From positions 30,691-94,690 of the forward strand of contig NZ_KI260540.1 in assembly GCF_000468035.1 (NCBI RefSeq): 64,000 bases of DNA, in the 5' to 3' direction. Position numbers and translations under genes: made by a program. The DNA is from Selenomonas sp. oral taxon 892 str. F0426 (GTDB lineage Bacteria; Bacillota; Negativicutes; Selenomonadales; Selenomonadaceae). The notes under the pieces were generated by a model that was given only the letters and a program-made list of their open reading frames with translations, was not told the origin of the DNA and did no database searches. Below, piece by piece: positions 45,489 to 54,031 of this stretch (its first letter is position 1; every line of letters begins with the position of its first letter).

Positions 45489-46517
45489 ATGATACAAAAA
45501 ATAGCTGTTGTCAGCCTGTCTGCCGGAACGATAGGTGAAGATTTCGTCAAGCATGAATTGGACATAGGAGTGAAAAGGCTTGAAAATTGGGGTTTAAATG
45601 TTCAATTTATGCCGCATGCGCTTAAAGGAATTGAATATATCAAGGAACATCCCGATAAGCGTGCTGCTGATTTATTAGAAGCACTGAGAGATCCTGATAT
45701 AGATATGATTCTATGTGCCATAGGCGGAGATGATACATACCGTCTGCTTCCTTACTTGTTTGATAATCATGAATTATCTTCGGCTGCATCTAATAAGGTT
45801 TTTCTTGGGTTTTCTGATACAACAATAAACCACTTCATGCTGCATAAAGTGGGAATGAAGACATTCTATGGACAGTCTTTCCTTGCGGACGTGTGTGAAT
45901 TGGAGGAGGATATGCTTCCATATACAAAGAAGTATTTCGAAGAGCTGATAAACACAGGTACAATTAAAGAAATTAAGCCAAGTGATTTCTGGTATGAAGA
46001 AAGAACGAGCTATGGCACGGATCAGGTGGGCGTGCCGCTGAAGAAACATGTTGATCATGGCTTTGAATTATTAAAAGGCAATCCTGTTTTCTCTGGAGAG
46101 ATTCTCGGTGGTTGTATAGATTCCATCTATGGCATCTTCAATGGTGATCGCCATGCAGATATGCCGCTTCTTTGTCAGCAATACAGGCTATTTCCAGAGA
46201 AAGAATGCTGGAAGGGGAAGATACTTCTGCTGGAAACCAGCGAAGAAAAAATGCCTCCATTGACATATAAAAAGGCTGTCGAAATAATTAAAGACCATGG
46301 TGTATTCGATGTCGCTGCCGGCGTACTGATAGGAAAACCGATGGACGAAGCGTATGCCAGAGAATACAAAAAGATTCTTCTTGAGGCCATTGATAATCCA
46401 GACTTACCGGTGGTTTTTAATGTGAATATCGGACACGCGCAGCCGCGTTGTATTATTCCGTTCGGCGTTAAAGCAACAGTTGATGCTATTAAACAAGTGA
46501 TAAAATTCGAGCCATAA
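45489..46517 (+). CDS. S66-family LD-carboxypeptidase / MccF-like peptidase
   Basis: The 342-residue protein has the S66 layout: I-C-A-I-G-G-D-D-T near residue 80, the nucleophile in F-L-G-F-S-D-T-T near 108-115, F-S-G-E-I-L-G-G-C near 205 with the catalytic Glu region, and I-G-H-A-Q-P-R-C-I-I-P-F-G near 318 with the catalytic His. Family members cleave L,D-peptide bonds in cell wall or detoxify microcin C-like adenylates (MccF); the long G-G-D-D form favours the MccF side. It is clearly richer in A and T than its neighbours and is flanked by a MITE remnant, suggesting transfer. GGAGA precedes the ATG. Confidence 0.82.
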   Translation: MIQKIAVVSLSAGTIGEDFVKHELDIGVKRLENWGLNVQFMPHALKGIEYIKEHPDKRAADLLEALRDPDIDMILCAIGGDDTYRLLPYLFDNHELSSAASNKVFLGFSDTTINHFMLHKVGMKTFYGQSFLADVCELEEDMLPYTKKYFEELINTGTIKEIKPSDFWYEERTSYGTDQVGVPLKKHVDHGFELLKGNPVFSGEILGGCIDSIYGIFNGDRHADMPLLCQQYRLFPEKECWKGKILLLETSEEKMPPLTYKKAVEIIKDHGVFDVAAGVLIGKPMDEAYAREYKKILLEAIDNPDLPVVFNVNIGHAQPRCIIPFGVKATVDAIKQVIKFEP

Positions 46518-46666
46518 AAAGCAGCAGGCGTTGCTTGAAAGAGAATTGTTGAATTCAAATCCTCCACGTGGCATTTCAGGCTTTTCCGTGCCTCCGGTCT
46601 GTCGCCTCGATCGAACGAAAAGCCGGAGCCAATAGCTGAACGCATGTATAAGACAGGAGCAAACGA

Positions 46667-49174
46667 ATGACACTACTCGAACAGTGCCAACGCTGGCACG
46701 AAAACGAAGAGTATCAGAAAATCATCACAGAGATCGAGGCGCTGCCCTCCGACGAGCGCACACCGGAGCTCGACAGCGAGCTTGCACGCGCCTACAACAA
46801 TGCGGCGAGCGTCGAGGATCGTCCGTATTTTGAAAAGGCGATCGCTCTCCTCTCTCCCCACGCGGAGCATTTCAAGGGCGATCACCTCTGGAATTTCCGT
46901 ATGGGCTATTCGTACTACTACCTTGACCGCGAAGACTGCGCCCTCCCCTACTTCGAGGAGGCGCTTGCCGCGCTCCCCGGCGATGCGGATACCGAGCGTA
47001 TGATCGAGGGTTGTCACAAAGGTCTTTCCCTGCCGCTCTTTCGACGCCCGTTCCGCATCCGTGTGCAGGAGGCATGGGCAGCCTTTGCGCAGGCAGAGAC
47101 GGAACTCCGTGCGCTGATGAACAGTGATGAGGACTGCGGTGAGGAGCTGATTGCGCGTGTGGAAGAGATTCTGCGTATCGCCTTTGATGATATCTCATTC
47201 GAGCTTGGAAAGGGCGGCGCGAAATATGAGCTGATCCTCACGCCCGAGGGCATGCGTACCAAGCTTTTTTCGCTCGTCTATTTCGCACGCCTCGCCCCCG
47301 CCTCCGTGCGGGAGCACTGGGACATACGCGTCGGGCGCACAGCCTCTCTTGGTTTTGCCCTGCGCAGGGGCGACTGCACCGTAGCGATGGAGGATGTCAC
47401 CGTCTGGTTCGCACAGGAGGGAGCGGGGATCGCCCTCACGCTCTACTGCGAAAAACTCCTTCCTCTCCTGCATGAGGACGAGGATCGCGCATGGTGGATG
47501 CTCTCCACGATCGTCGATCAGGCACTCGGCGAGATTGCCGCCATTCGCCTCATCCATGATTTCGAGATCATTGATACGCCGAAGGAAGAGCCTTCGATTA
47601 CGCTCGCCGGCCTTCCAAATGCTCTCTCGGAGGCGGGATTTTCGCTCGACAGCGACGCAGAGGACTATCTGGAGCACTCCTATCTCGCCTACGAGCGCGA
47701 ACCGGACACATCTGCCGAGACGGACTGGCGGCTCGATGTCTATACGGGCAGTACACGTCTGCCCGCCCTCCTCAGCGCCTATATGGAAAACGACGCGACA
47801 CTTGTGAATATGTATCATGCGGACGGGATTGCGGCGGGCTTTCTCGCCTATCCGCTGCCGGATGATCTGCACGGGAAATCCGAGGAGATCCTTGATTTTC
47901 GCGATACGCTCATGGAGGCGATCACGGAGACGGCAGGAGCGGACGCCGTGACCTTCCTCGGCGGTGCGACGGGCACGGGCTGCGGCTATCTCGACTTTAT
48001 CGCATGGGACTTGCGGGCTGTGCTGGATGCGGCGGTTCACTTTCTCACAGAGACGACACTGCCGTGGGCCCTGTTCCACTCGTTCCGGCGGGACGCGAAT
48101 CCCATCTACCTTCTCGACCGCACAGAGGAGGATCAAGAAAGCGACGCCCCTGCATCCCCCTCCCTGCTCTCCCCTGCTGCAGTCAAAAAGATGGAAGCGA
48201 TGGATGACGGTTCCACGGGATATTTCTACAAGATGCTCAAATATCTGGAACAGTATATCAAGAACGGTGTCATCAAGGGGAATTTCACACGCGAGGAGGC
48301 ACACGCCGATCTGGACATCGCGCTCTGGTATGCGTACGCGTGCAATAACATCGATGCCTACGAATACTACTACCGCACAACACAGTGGATGCCGGCGGCA
48401 GAGAAGAATGCACGCGGCTGCGGGACATACTACTACCGCTACGCCGTCGCGCTCATGTACTGCGGGCGTCTCGAGGATGCGCTCCGCACTGCCGAGCAGG
48501 GTGCGCAGGAGGAGCTGGACTACCCGTGGACATATCTGCAGCTCGGCAAACTCCGCGCACACTTCGGCGACCGTGACGGGGCGCGCGCGGCGGTGCAGAA
48601 GGGGCTTGCCCTCGTGCCGGACGATCATGAATTCCTGACGCTGGAGCGTGAGATCGAGGAGGGCGCGACCATCGAGCAGATGTCCTACCACTGGATCGAT
48701 CCCACGTTTGACGAGGAACTGCAGGAGGCGTCCGCAGAGGAGGCGCTCGGGCTGCGTGACGGCGTGGATGCAGATGGGGAACGCTATGACAAGCAGCGCG
48801 CCATTGCCTGCATGACGCTGAACGAGGCGGGGCTTGCGTACTTCCGCCAGCTCTTCCGTCCCGATCCGAAGAACTACGAGAAGGATGCGCCCTATTGCAG
48901 CTTCGACTATCCCTTGCAGGACGCGCACATCCGGCTCGTCTTCCACATGAACGAGGCAGGGCTGTCGAAGCGCAGTCCCGCATGGCTGCGCACGCAGAAG
49001 GAACGCCTCGACGACGGGCGCTGGCTGAGCCGCGTCGACGAGAAGGGCACGGGGGCACTGAGCGCAGTGCATTTCGAACTCGACAATCAGGTCACACTCG
49101 AGTACCAGTACCCATGGCAGGAAAAAGCCGTCTTCGTCCCGCTCGATACGGATGGGAATCCCGCCGAGGAATAA
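46667..49174 (+). CDS. Large TPR-containing cytoplasmic protein
   Basis: The 835-residue acidic protein has tetratricopeptide-like repeats at both ends. Residues 1-115 include Y-Q-K-I-I-T-E-I-E-A-L, L-D-S-E-L-A-R-A-Y-N-N-A-A and A-L-P-Y-F-E-E-A-L-A-A-L-P-G-D. Residues about 525-665 include Y-R-Y-A-V-A-L-M-Y-C-G-R-L-E-D-A-L and Y-L-Q-L-G-K-L-R-A-H-F-G-D-R-D-G-A. The centre and C-terminus are beta-rich and unassigned (C-terminal P-W-Q-E-K-A-V-F-V-P-L). It has no signal peptide. ACAGGAG precedes the ATG. The company of SUFU/DUF4253 and YwqG-like genes suggests an immunity or scaffolding role, but this is only context. Confidence 0.65.
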   Translation: MTLLEQCQRWHENEEYQKIITEIEALPSDERTPELDSELARAYNNAASVEDRPYFEKAIALLSPHAEHFKGDHLWNFRMGYSYYYLDREDCALPYFEEALAALPGDADTERMIEGCHKGLSLPLFRRPFRIRVQEAWAAFAQAETELRALMNSDEDCGEELIARVEEILRIAFDDISFELGKGGAKYELILTPEGMRTKLFSLVYFARLAPASVREHWDIRVGRTASLGFALRRGDCTVAMEDVTVWFAQEGAGIALTLYCEKLLPLLHEDEDRAWWMLSTIVDQALGEIAAIRLIHDFEIIDTPKEEPSITLAGLPNALSEAGFSLDSDAEDYLEHSYLAYEREPDTSAETDWRLDVYTGSTRLPALLSAYMENDATLVNMYHADGIAAGFLAYPLPDDLHGKSEEILDFRDTLMEAITETAGADAVTFLGGATGTGCGYLDFIAWDLRAVLDAAVHFLTETTLPWALFHSFRRDANPIYLLDRTEEDQESDAPASPSLLSPAAVKKMEAMDDGSTGYFYKMLKYLEQYIKNGVIKGNFTREEAHADLDIALWYAYACNNIDAYEYYYRTTQWMPAAEKNARGCGTYYYRYAVALMYCGRLEDALRTAEQGAQEELDYPWTYLQLGKLRAHFGDRDGARAAVQKGLALVPDDHEFLTLEREIEEGATIEQMSYHWIDPTFDEELQEASAEEALGLRDGVDADGERYDKQRAIACMTLNEAGLAYFRQLFRPDPKNYEKDAPYCSFDYPLQDAHIRLVFHMNEAGLSKRSPAWLRTQKERLDDGRWLSRVDEKGTGALSAVHFELDNQVTLEYQYPWQEKAVFVPLDTDGNPAEE

Positions 49175-49184
49175 TTTCTCTATA

Positions 49185-49221
49185 AAAAAGACGAACTCCA
49201 TGAAGCAGAGTTCGTCTTTTT
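49185..49221. terminator. Bidirectional terminator
   Basis: AAAAAGACGAACTC and GAGTTCGTCTTTTT form a perfect 14-base stem with a nine-base loop between the convergent TPR and mqnE genes. Confidence 0.88.
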
Positions 49222-49242
49222 GAATCCGTAATCGGCGGATCC

Positions 49243-50328
49243 TCAATACTTCTCTATAATATTAAAGTTCGAATCACACGCGGCGGGCGTGCGCCCGATC
49301 TCGCGAATCACACGGATGATATGATCCTCCGAGAGGGCGCGCGGACTCTTCGCGCCCGCATCGTGAAGGATCGTCTCCTTGTGCACTGTACCGTCGATGT
49401 CGTTCGCACCGAAGCAGAGTGCAACCTGCGCCACGGGCACGGTCAGCATCACCCAGTACGCCTTGATGTTGCGGAAGTTGTCGAGCATCAAACGCGAGAT
49501 CGCAATTGTCCTGAGATCATCCCACATCGTCGTCTGCCGCACCGTCTTCCCAAGCTCCGTATTCGACGGCAGAAACGGGAATGGGATGAACGTCTGGAAG
49601 CCGCCCGTCTCATCCTGCAGATCACGCAAACGCATGAGATGTTCAACACGTTCCTCAATCGTCTCGATATGCCCGTAGAGCATGGACGCATTCGTCTTGA
49701 TCCCGAGTTCGTGCGCCGTTCGATGCGTCTCAAGCCATTCGTCCGCCGTCGCCTTGTTCGGGCAAAGTTCATCGCGCACACGGTCGGTCAGAATCTCTGC
49801 ACCGCCGCCCGCAATCGACTGCAGCCCCGCCTCACGCAGCCGCACGAGAACCTCCCGGACGGAAAGCCCCGAACTCTTTGCAAAATGCGTGATCTCCACA
49901 CCCGTAAAGCCCTTCAGATAGAGCGTGGGAAATGCCTCATGGAGCGCCTTCAGCCGCACCAAGTAATCCTCGAACGTCCAGTCCGGATGCAGCCCACTCA
50001 CGACGTGAAGCCCCGCGAGATGCGGATCGCGCATCGCATCCGCGACGTGCGCCACCGCCTCCTCGACGCTCATCTCGTATGCGCCCTTGTCACCCGCGTC
50101 GCGCCCGAACGCGCAGAACTTGCAGTGCGCGAGGCAGATATTCGTGAGGTTCACATGGCAGTTCACGTTATAGTAGACGATGTCGCCGCACTTCTCCGCG
50201 CGCACACGGTCGGCAAGCGCGCCGATCCATGCAATATCGCGGCACGCAAAGAGCCGCAGCCCATCCTCACGTGTCAGACGTTCACCGCGCTCGATTTTCT
50301 TTTCAATCTCCAAATATTCGCTGTGCAA
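49243..50328 (-). CDS. mqnE: MqnE, aminodeoxyfutalosine synthase, paralog B
   Basis: The protein of about 361 residues has C-H-V-N-L-T-N-I-C-L-A-H-C-K-F-C-A-F-G-R near residue 50 with the radical SAM cysteines, L-H-P-D-W-T-F-E-D-Y, G-F-T-G-V-E-I-T-H-F-A-K-S-S-G-L-S and G-G-G-A-E-I-L-T-D-R-V-R-D-E-L-C-P-N-K. These fit canonical MqnE better than the copy at 39465. I assign a TTG start at 50328 because AGGAGA lies eight bases upstream; longer starts lack a site. It is a single gene, apart from mqnC. Confidence 0.88.
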   Translation of the reverse strand: MHSEYLEIEKKIERGERLTREDGLRLFACRDIAWIGALADRVRAEKCGDIVYYNVNCHVNLTNICLAHCKFCAFGRDAGDKGAYEMSVEEAVAHVADAMRDPHLAGLHVVSGLHPDWTFEDYLVRLKALHEAFPTLYLKGFTGVEITHFAKSSGLSVREVLVRLREAGLQSIAGGGAEILTDRVRDELCPNKATADEWLETHRTAHELGIKTNASMLYGHIETIEERVEHLMRLRDLQDETGGFQTFIPFPFLPSNTELGKTVRQTTMWDDLRTIAISRLMLDNFRNIKAYWVMLTVPVAQVALCFGANDIDGTVHKETILHDAGAKSPRALSEDHIIRVIREIGRTPAACDSNFNIIEKY

Positions 50329-50457
50329 TCTTGTTCTCCTAAAAATAAATGACCTAGAAAAATTCGACGCCTCGAACGAAAACTCCTGCCATAGCCACCA
50401 AGTCACCGCATCTCCTCAATAATTCCCAAAAGTTTTCAAAATCATGCTTTTTAGGTA

Positions 50458-50486
50458 TTGACAATTTTCTGATATTTGATTATACT
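50458..50486 (+). promoter_or_regulatory. Near-consensus promoter of the large non-coding RNA
   Basis: TTGACA and TATACT are 17 bases apart, in AT-rich DNA between divergent units. Transcription would start near 50493. Confidence 0.8.
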
Positions 50487-50492
50487 AAAGAT

Positions 50493-51043
50493 AGTTAAGG
50501 AGGATTCGTCGACGATCTGATTCAGGACAGGTTGTCCCCCATATGATCCGTAAGCATATGGGCAGAGTTCTCCGGAGTTTCCACAGTGTTGACCGACGGT
50601 TGTTGGAGAGGGATAACGATAGTACAGCTCCGCTGGCTGAGCGAAGTGTGTACGCTCGGAATTCCCCGACGGACTGGGAGGAGATTCCAATGGGCCATTG
50701 AGCAGCCGCAGGGTGTCCGCATAGGAGCGTCATCGCCTGGCACGTGACGGGCAGAGGCGCCGAACGAAGGTGCGGCAGGAAGATGCGGCAGCCCGAAGAG
50801 GACGGGCGCAGGGGGGCGTATAGGACGCACATCGGAGATCGTTTTCCCACAAGTGGAGTTGTGGCGTGTGCGTTGCAGTATGCCGAGGTAGTTTCTCAGC
50901 GTTTTGAAGGAAAGTTCCGTATCTCATGCTAGCTGGGATATGGAACGAAGCAAAGACCGTTTGGATGCAAGAGAGTTATCTATCACTTCCCGTATTTTCC
51001 TCAGACCGCCGACGGGTGACGAGAAAGCCTGTCGGCGGTTTTG
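50493..51043 (+). ncRNA. Large structured non-coding RNA, about 550 nt, family not recognised
   Basis: No credible protein frame fills this stretch, yet it has its own promoter and ends in a strong terminator (ACCGCCGAC/GTCGGCGGT then TTTT, 51005-51042). Many local hairpins are visible: CCCATATG/CATATGGG (50538-50562), GAGCG/CGCTC (50639-50657), GCCCG/CGGGC (50791-50807), CCACAA/TTGTGG (50847-50864) and TTCC-TATC/GATA-GGAA (about 50916-50946). It is GC-rich and purine-rich as expected for folded RNA. It lacks the marks of RNase P RNA, tmRNA, SRP RNA or a T-box. Large RNA classes such as OLE or ROOL are the candidates to test. A separate promoter serves the next gene. Confidence 0.7.
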
Positions 51044-51124
51044 TATTGCACACATACACCAACAGAAGGCTCACTTCCTTCTTCTGTTTTTCACAAATTT
51101 TCTGTATACATACTCCTTTAGACG

Positions 51125-51152
51125 TTTACATTCCTTTTTTCTATGTTATAAT
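51125..51152 (+). promoter_or_regulatory. Promoter of the OPT transporter gene
   Basis: TTTACA and TATAAT are 16 bases apart with TG before the -10 (extended). The transporter start is 52 bases downstream. It separates this gene from the RNA unit upstream. Confidence 0.65.
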
Positions 51153-51203
51153 GTTTCTGTTATTTTTCAACTTATTGTTTATAGAAGGACAGGTGGTTTC
51201 TGC

Positions 51204-53231
51204 ATGAAAGATGCGCATAACGAGTTTATGCAGCACGAACTGAAGCTCCCCGAGCTCACCGTGCGCGGCATGCTGCTCGGTGCAATCCTCACGATCATCT
51301 TCACCGCATCGAATGTGTACCTCGGACTGAAGGTCGGTCTGACGTTCTCGTCGGCGATTCCAGCTGCAGTCATCTCGATGGCTGTGCTCAAGATGGCAAA
51401 GGACGCGAACATCCTCGAAAACAACATGGTGCAGACGCAGGCGTCAGCAGCGGGCACGCTGTCTGCCATCATCTTCATCATCCCCGGTATGCTCATGATC
51501 GGCTACTGGCAGGGCTTCGAGTTCTGGCAGACGCTCGTCGTCTCGGCGTGTGGCGGCTGTCTTGGCGTTCTCTTCACCATCCCGTTGCGTCGTGCGATGG
51601 TTGTGCACAGCGACCTCGCATATCCTGAGGGCGTCGCTGCCGCAGAGATTCTAAAGGTCGGCAGCCAGACAAAGGAGAGCGGCAACTCCGACTCCGGCAT
51701 CAAGGAGATTCTCTCCGGCAGCTTCGTCGCAGGCATCATCGCCTTTCTCACGAACGGCCTGCAGGTGCTCGGCGGCTCCCTCTCCGCATGGTTCCATGTC
51801 GGGCGCGGCATGACGCAGCTTCCCCTTGGTTACTCAACAGCGCTCGTAGGCGCAGGCTACCTCATCGGCATTGCGAGTGGACTCGCCATGCTGACGGGCA
51901 TCGCCATCGCATGGGCGGGGTTCGTCCCCTACTTCACCATGACAGAGGCTCTGCCTGATGGCATGACGATGCAAAAATTTGCGGGCGTGGTCTATCAGCA
52001 AAAGGTACGCCTCATTGGCGCAGGCGCGATGGGTGTTGCAGCGATCTGGACACTCATCACCCTCGCACGCCCTGTCATCGACGGCGTGAAGGAATCCATT
52101 GCGGGCACGCGCATGGACGAGGCAGAGAGAGGTCTACACCGCATGGACATCGACATGTCGATGAAGAGCATTGCTCTCGTCTTCGGTGTAACCGTCATCG
52201 GACTCCTCGGGATCTTTTACATGTTCGTAAACCCCGAGCAGATCCCGCCAAGTCAGAAGCTGATCTTCACGATCGTCGGTGTCGGCGTATCCGTTCTCAT
52301 GGGCTTCTTCGTCGCCGCTGCCTGCGCCTACATGGCAGGACTCGTCGGCACATCCGCGAGTCCGATCTCCGGCATCGGCATCCTCGGCATCATCGTTTCC
52401 TCGCTTGTCATGTACACACTGTGCTCCTCATTCGGCATCTTTGAACTGCCGGGCGGTGAGAAATTCGCGACAGCAACTGCCATCTTTACGACATCAATCA
52501 TCCTTGCGATCGCCTGCATCTCGAACGATAACATGCAGGATCTCAAGACCGGCTGGCTCGTCGGTGCAACCCCATGGCGTCAGCAGGTCGCACTCCTCAT
52601 CGGCTGCATTGTCGGTGCGTTTGTCATTGCACCTGTGCTGAACCTCCTCTATGAGGCGTATGGCTTCCCGGGCGCGATGCCGCGCGCGGGTATGGATCCC
52701 GCACAGGCACTCTCCGCGCCGCAGGCAGTGCTCATGACAACGATTGCACAGGGAATTTTCTCCAGCAAGCTTGCATGGGAGTATATCTACATCGGCATTG
52801 GTGTCGGTGTGGTTCTGGTTCTCATTGATCAGTTCCTCAAGCGCAGCACAAAGAGCCTTGCACTGCCGCCGCTTGCTGTCGGCATGGGCATCTACCTCCC
52901 GCCCGTCATCCAGACGCCGCTCGTCGTCGGCGCCATCCTCGGCTACTTCCTCAACCGCCATCTGCGCAGCAGCGGCGGTACAGAGGCAGAGGCGACGGGA
53001 CTCAGGCGCGGCACCCTCTTTGCCTCCGGACTCATTGTCGGTGAATCCATCGTCGGCGTCCTGCTCGCGGGCGTCATCGTTGTCTCCGTCTCGAACGGCG
53101 GCGGCGAGGCACCGCTCGCAATCGTCGGCAGCGACTTCGCCGACACCGCCGAGATGCTTGGCCTCCTCGTCTTCCTCGGCATCCTTGGCCTCTTCAGCAA
53201 GGTCGTACTGAGCGGGAAGAAATCCTCGTAA
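51204..53231 (+). CDS. OPT-family oligopeptide transporter
   Basis: The 675-residue membrane protein has about 16 hydrophobic segments and begins H-E-L-K-L-P-E-L-T-V-R-G-M-L-L-G-A-I-L-T, then T-A-S-N-V-Y-L-G-L-K-V-G-L-T-F and Y-P-E-G-V-A-A-A-E-I-L, hallmarks of the bacterial OPT/YSL branch. The family imports peptides or metal chelates; the bacterial substrate is rarely proven. ATG at 51204 follows AGGTGG; the open frame extends 100 codons upstream but only through the RNA and promoter. A terminator lies at 53250. Confidence 0.9.
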   Translation: MKDAHNEFMQHELKLPELTVRGMLLGAILTIIFTASNVYLGLKVGLTFSSAIPAAVISMAVLKMAKDANILENNMVQTQASAAGTLSAIIFIIPGMLMIGYWQGFEFWQTLVVSACGGCLGVLFTIPLRRAMVVHSDLAYPEGVAAAEILKVGSQTKESGNSDSGIKEILSGSFVAGIIAFLTNGLQVLGGSLSAWFHVGRGMTQLPLGYSTALVGAGYLIGIASGLAMLTGIAIAWAGFVPYFTMTEALPDGMTMQKFAGVVYQQKVRLIGAGAMGVAAIWTLITLARPVIDGVKESIAGTRMDEAERGLHRMDIDMSMKSIALVFGVTVIGLLGIFYMFVNPEQIPPSQKLIFTIVGVGVSVLMGFFVAAACAYMAGLVGTSASPISGIGILGIIVSSLVMYTLCSSFGIFELPGGEKFATATAIFTTSIILAIACISNDNMQDLKTGWLVGATPWRQQVALLIGCIVGAFVIAPVLNLLYEAYGFPGAMPRAGMDPAQALSAPQAVLMTTIAQGIFSSKLAWEYIYIGIGVGVVLVLIDQFLKRSTKSLALPPLAVGMGIYLPPVIQTPLVVGAILGYFLNRHLRSSGGTEAEATGLRRGTLFASGLIVGESIVGVLLAGVIVVSVSNGGGEAPLAIVGSDFADTAEMLGLLVFLGILGLFSKVVLSGKKSS

Positions 53232-53249
53232 CCTCATACAACACGACAG

Positions 53250-53277
53250 CACGCCGGCAGAAATGTCGGCGTGTTCT
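53250..53277 (+). terminator. Terminator after the OPT gene
   Basis: CACGCCG and CGGCGTG form a seven-base GC stem with a ten-base loop, followed by TTCTTAT. Confidence 0.7.
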
Positions 53278-53280
53278 TAT

Positions 53281-53447
53281 ATAGGAAGCACTGATAAATT
53301 CAGCACCATCATCTTGACGCATCTTTTTTGCCCGCACTTCGGCGGAAAATCCTCCACAGAGCACCACTCTGCGTCCGGTTTTCCGCCTTGTTCGGACGAA
53401 AAAATCTACGCCAATCTGACGGACTTCATTTTATCAGCGATTCCTAT
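53281..53447. mobile_element. MITE-like element, 167 bp, no coding capacity
   Basis: The ends form imperfect terminal inverted repeats: ATAGGAAGCACTGATAAA on the left and, read on the other strand, ATAGGAATCGCTGATAAA on the right, with two mismatches in 18. An inner GGCGGAAAATCC/GGTTTTCCGCC pair forms a second hairpin. Parts of the same sequence recur at 33545 and 45352. No target duplication is clear. Together with the terminator it fills the 305-bp gap before the next gene. Confidence 0.65.
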
Positions 53448-53536
53448 AAAATAAATGGATTCTGTGTTACAATACTCTCACAGGCCAAATTTACGCACGT
53501 ATGTCCATAGACATATCAGATACAAAGGAGACTTCC

Positions 53537-54007
53537 ATGCGGCCATTTCTTCGCACACTCCTCGCCGTGTTTACTCTTCTCTGCTGCGTGCTGCCCGCCG
53601 TGAGCGCAGGCCCTGCCCCCGCACTCTCACGCGTCGAGCCGGTCGCCCTCTGGGCGGAGGAGACATCGCCAATTCCAGCGGAACAGAACTATCCGAATCG
53701 TCTGCCCGAGGGCACCATGTTCCGCGGGGAGAACCTTTTTATCAAAACACGCTTTATCGGCTATCCCGCATGGAATCTGCTGACGTATCGAAGCGGGTCG
53801 GAGACAGGGCGCATGCTGGACTATAGGGAAGTCGAGCGCACACCGCTCACGGACGGCACGCGCACGATCATCGGCTATGAGCAGGTCGTCAGAATCCCAT
53901 TCGCAGAGCTTGGCACAGCGGAAATCGATATCTGCATCGCCGCCTTCGATGCGGGAAGCGGCATGCCGCGCTATGCCTATGTCCGAGGAATACGGACGAA
54001 GAAGTAA
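53537..54007 (+). CDS. Secreted protein of unknown function
   Basis: The protein of about 156 residues has a signal peptide (M-R-P-F-L-R-T then a leucine-rich core, cleavage near A-V-S-A-G, residue 24). The mature domain is beta-rich, with N-Y-P-N-R-L-P-E-G-T-M-F-R-G-E-N-L-F-I-K-T-R-F and Y-V-R-G-I-R-T-K-K at the end. I do not recognise a family. ATG at 53537 follows AAGGAG. The next gene starts 24 bases after its end and may be in the same transcript. Confidence 0.65.
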   Translation: MRPFLRTLLAVFTLLCCVLPAVSAGPAPALSRVEPVALWAEETSPIPAEQNYPNRLPEGTMFRGENLFIKTRFIGYPAWNLLTYRSGSETGRMLDYREVERTPLTDGTRTIIGYEQVVRIPFAELGTAEIDICIAAFDAGSGMPRYAYVRGIRTKK

Positions 54008-54031
54008 CAGCATAAGAATAGAGGGAAACAA

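Noticed and set aside
47195..49246. Minus-strand open frame of 683 codons
   Set aside because: Antisense to the TPR protein gene and crosses the bidirectional terminator. Composition is typical of a mirror frame.
50493..51043. RNase P RNA, tmRNA, SRP RNA or T-box as identity of the large RNA
   Set aside because: The GAGGAAAGUCC and ACAGAA marks of RNase P, the tRNA-like ends of tmRNA, the SRP tetraloop helix and the T-box sequence GGGTGG-ACCGCG are not found.
50904..51203. Hundred-codon N-terminal extension of the OPT transporter
   Set aside because: It would run through the RNA terminator and the transporter promoter. The ATG at 51204 has a ribosome binding site and matches the family start.
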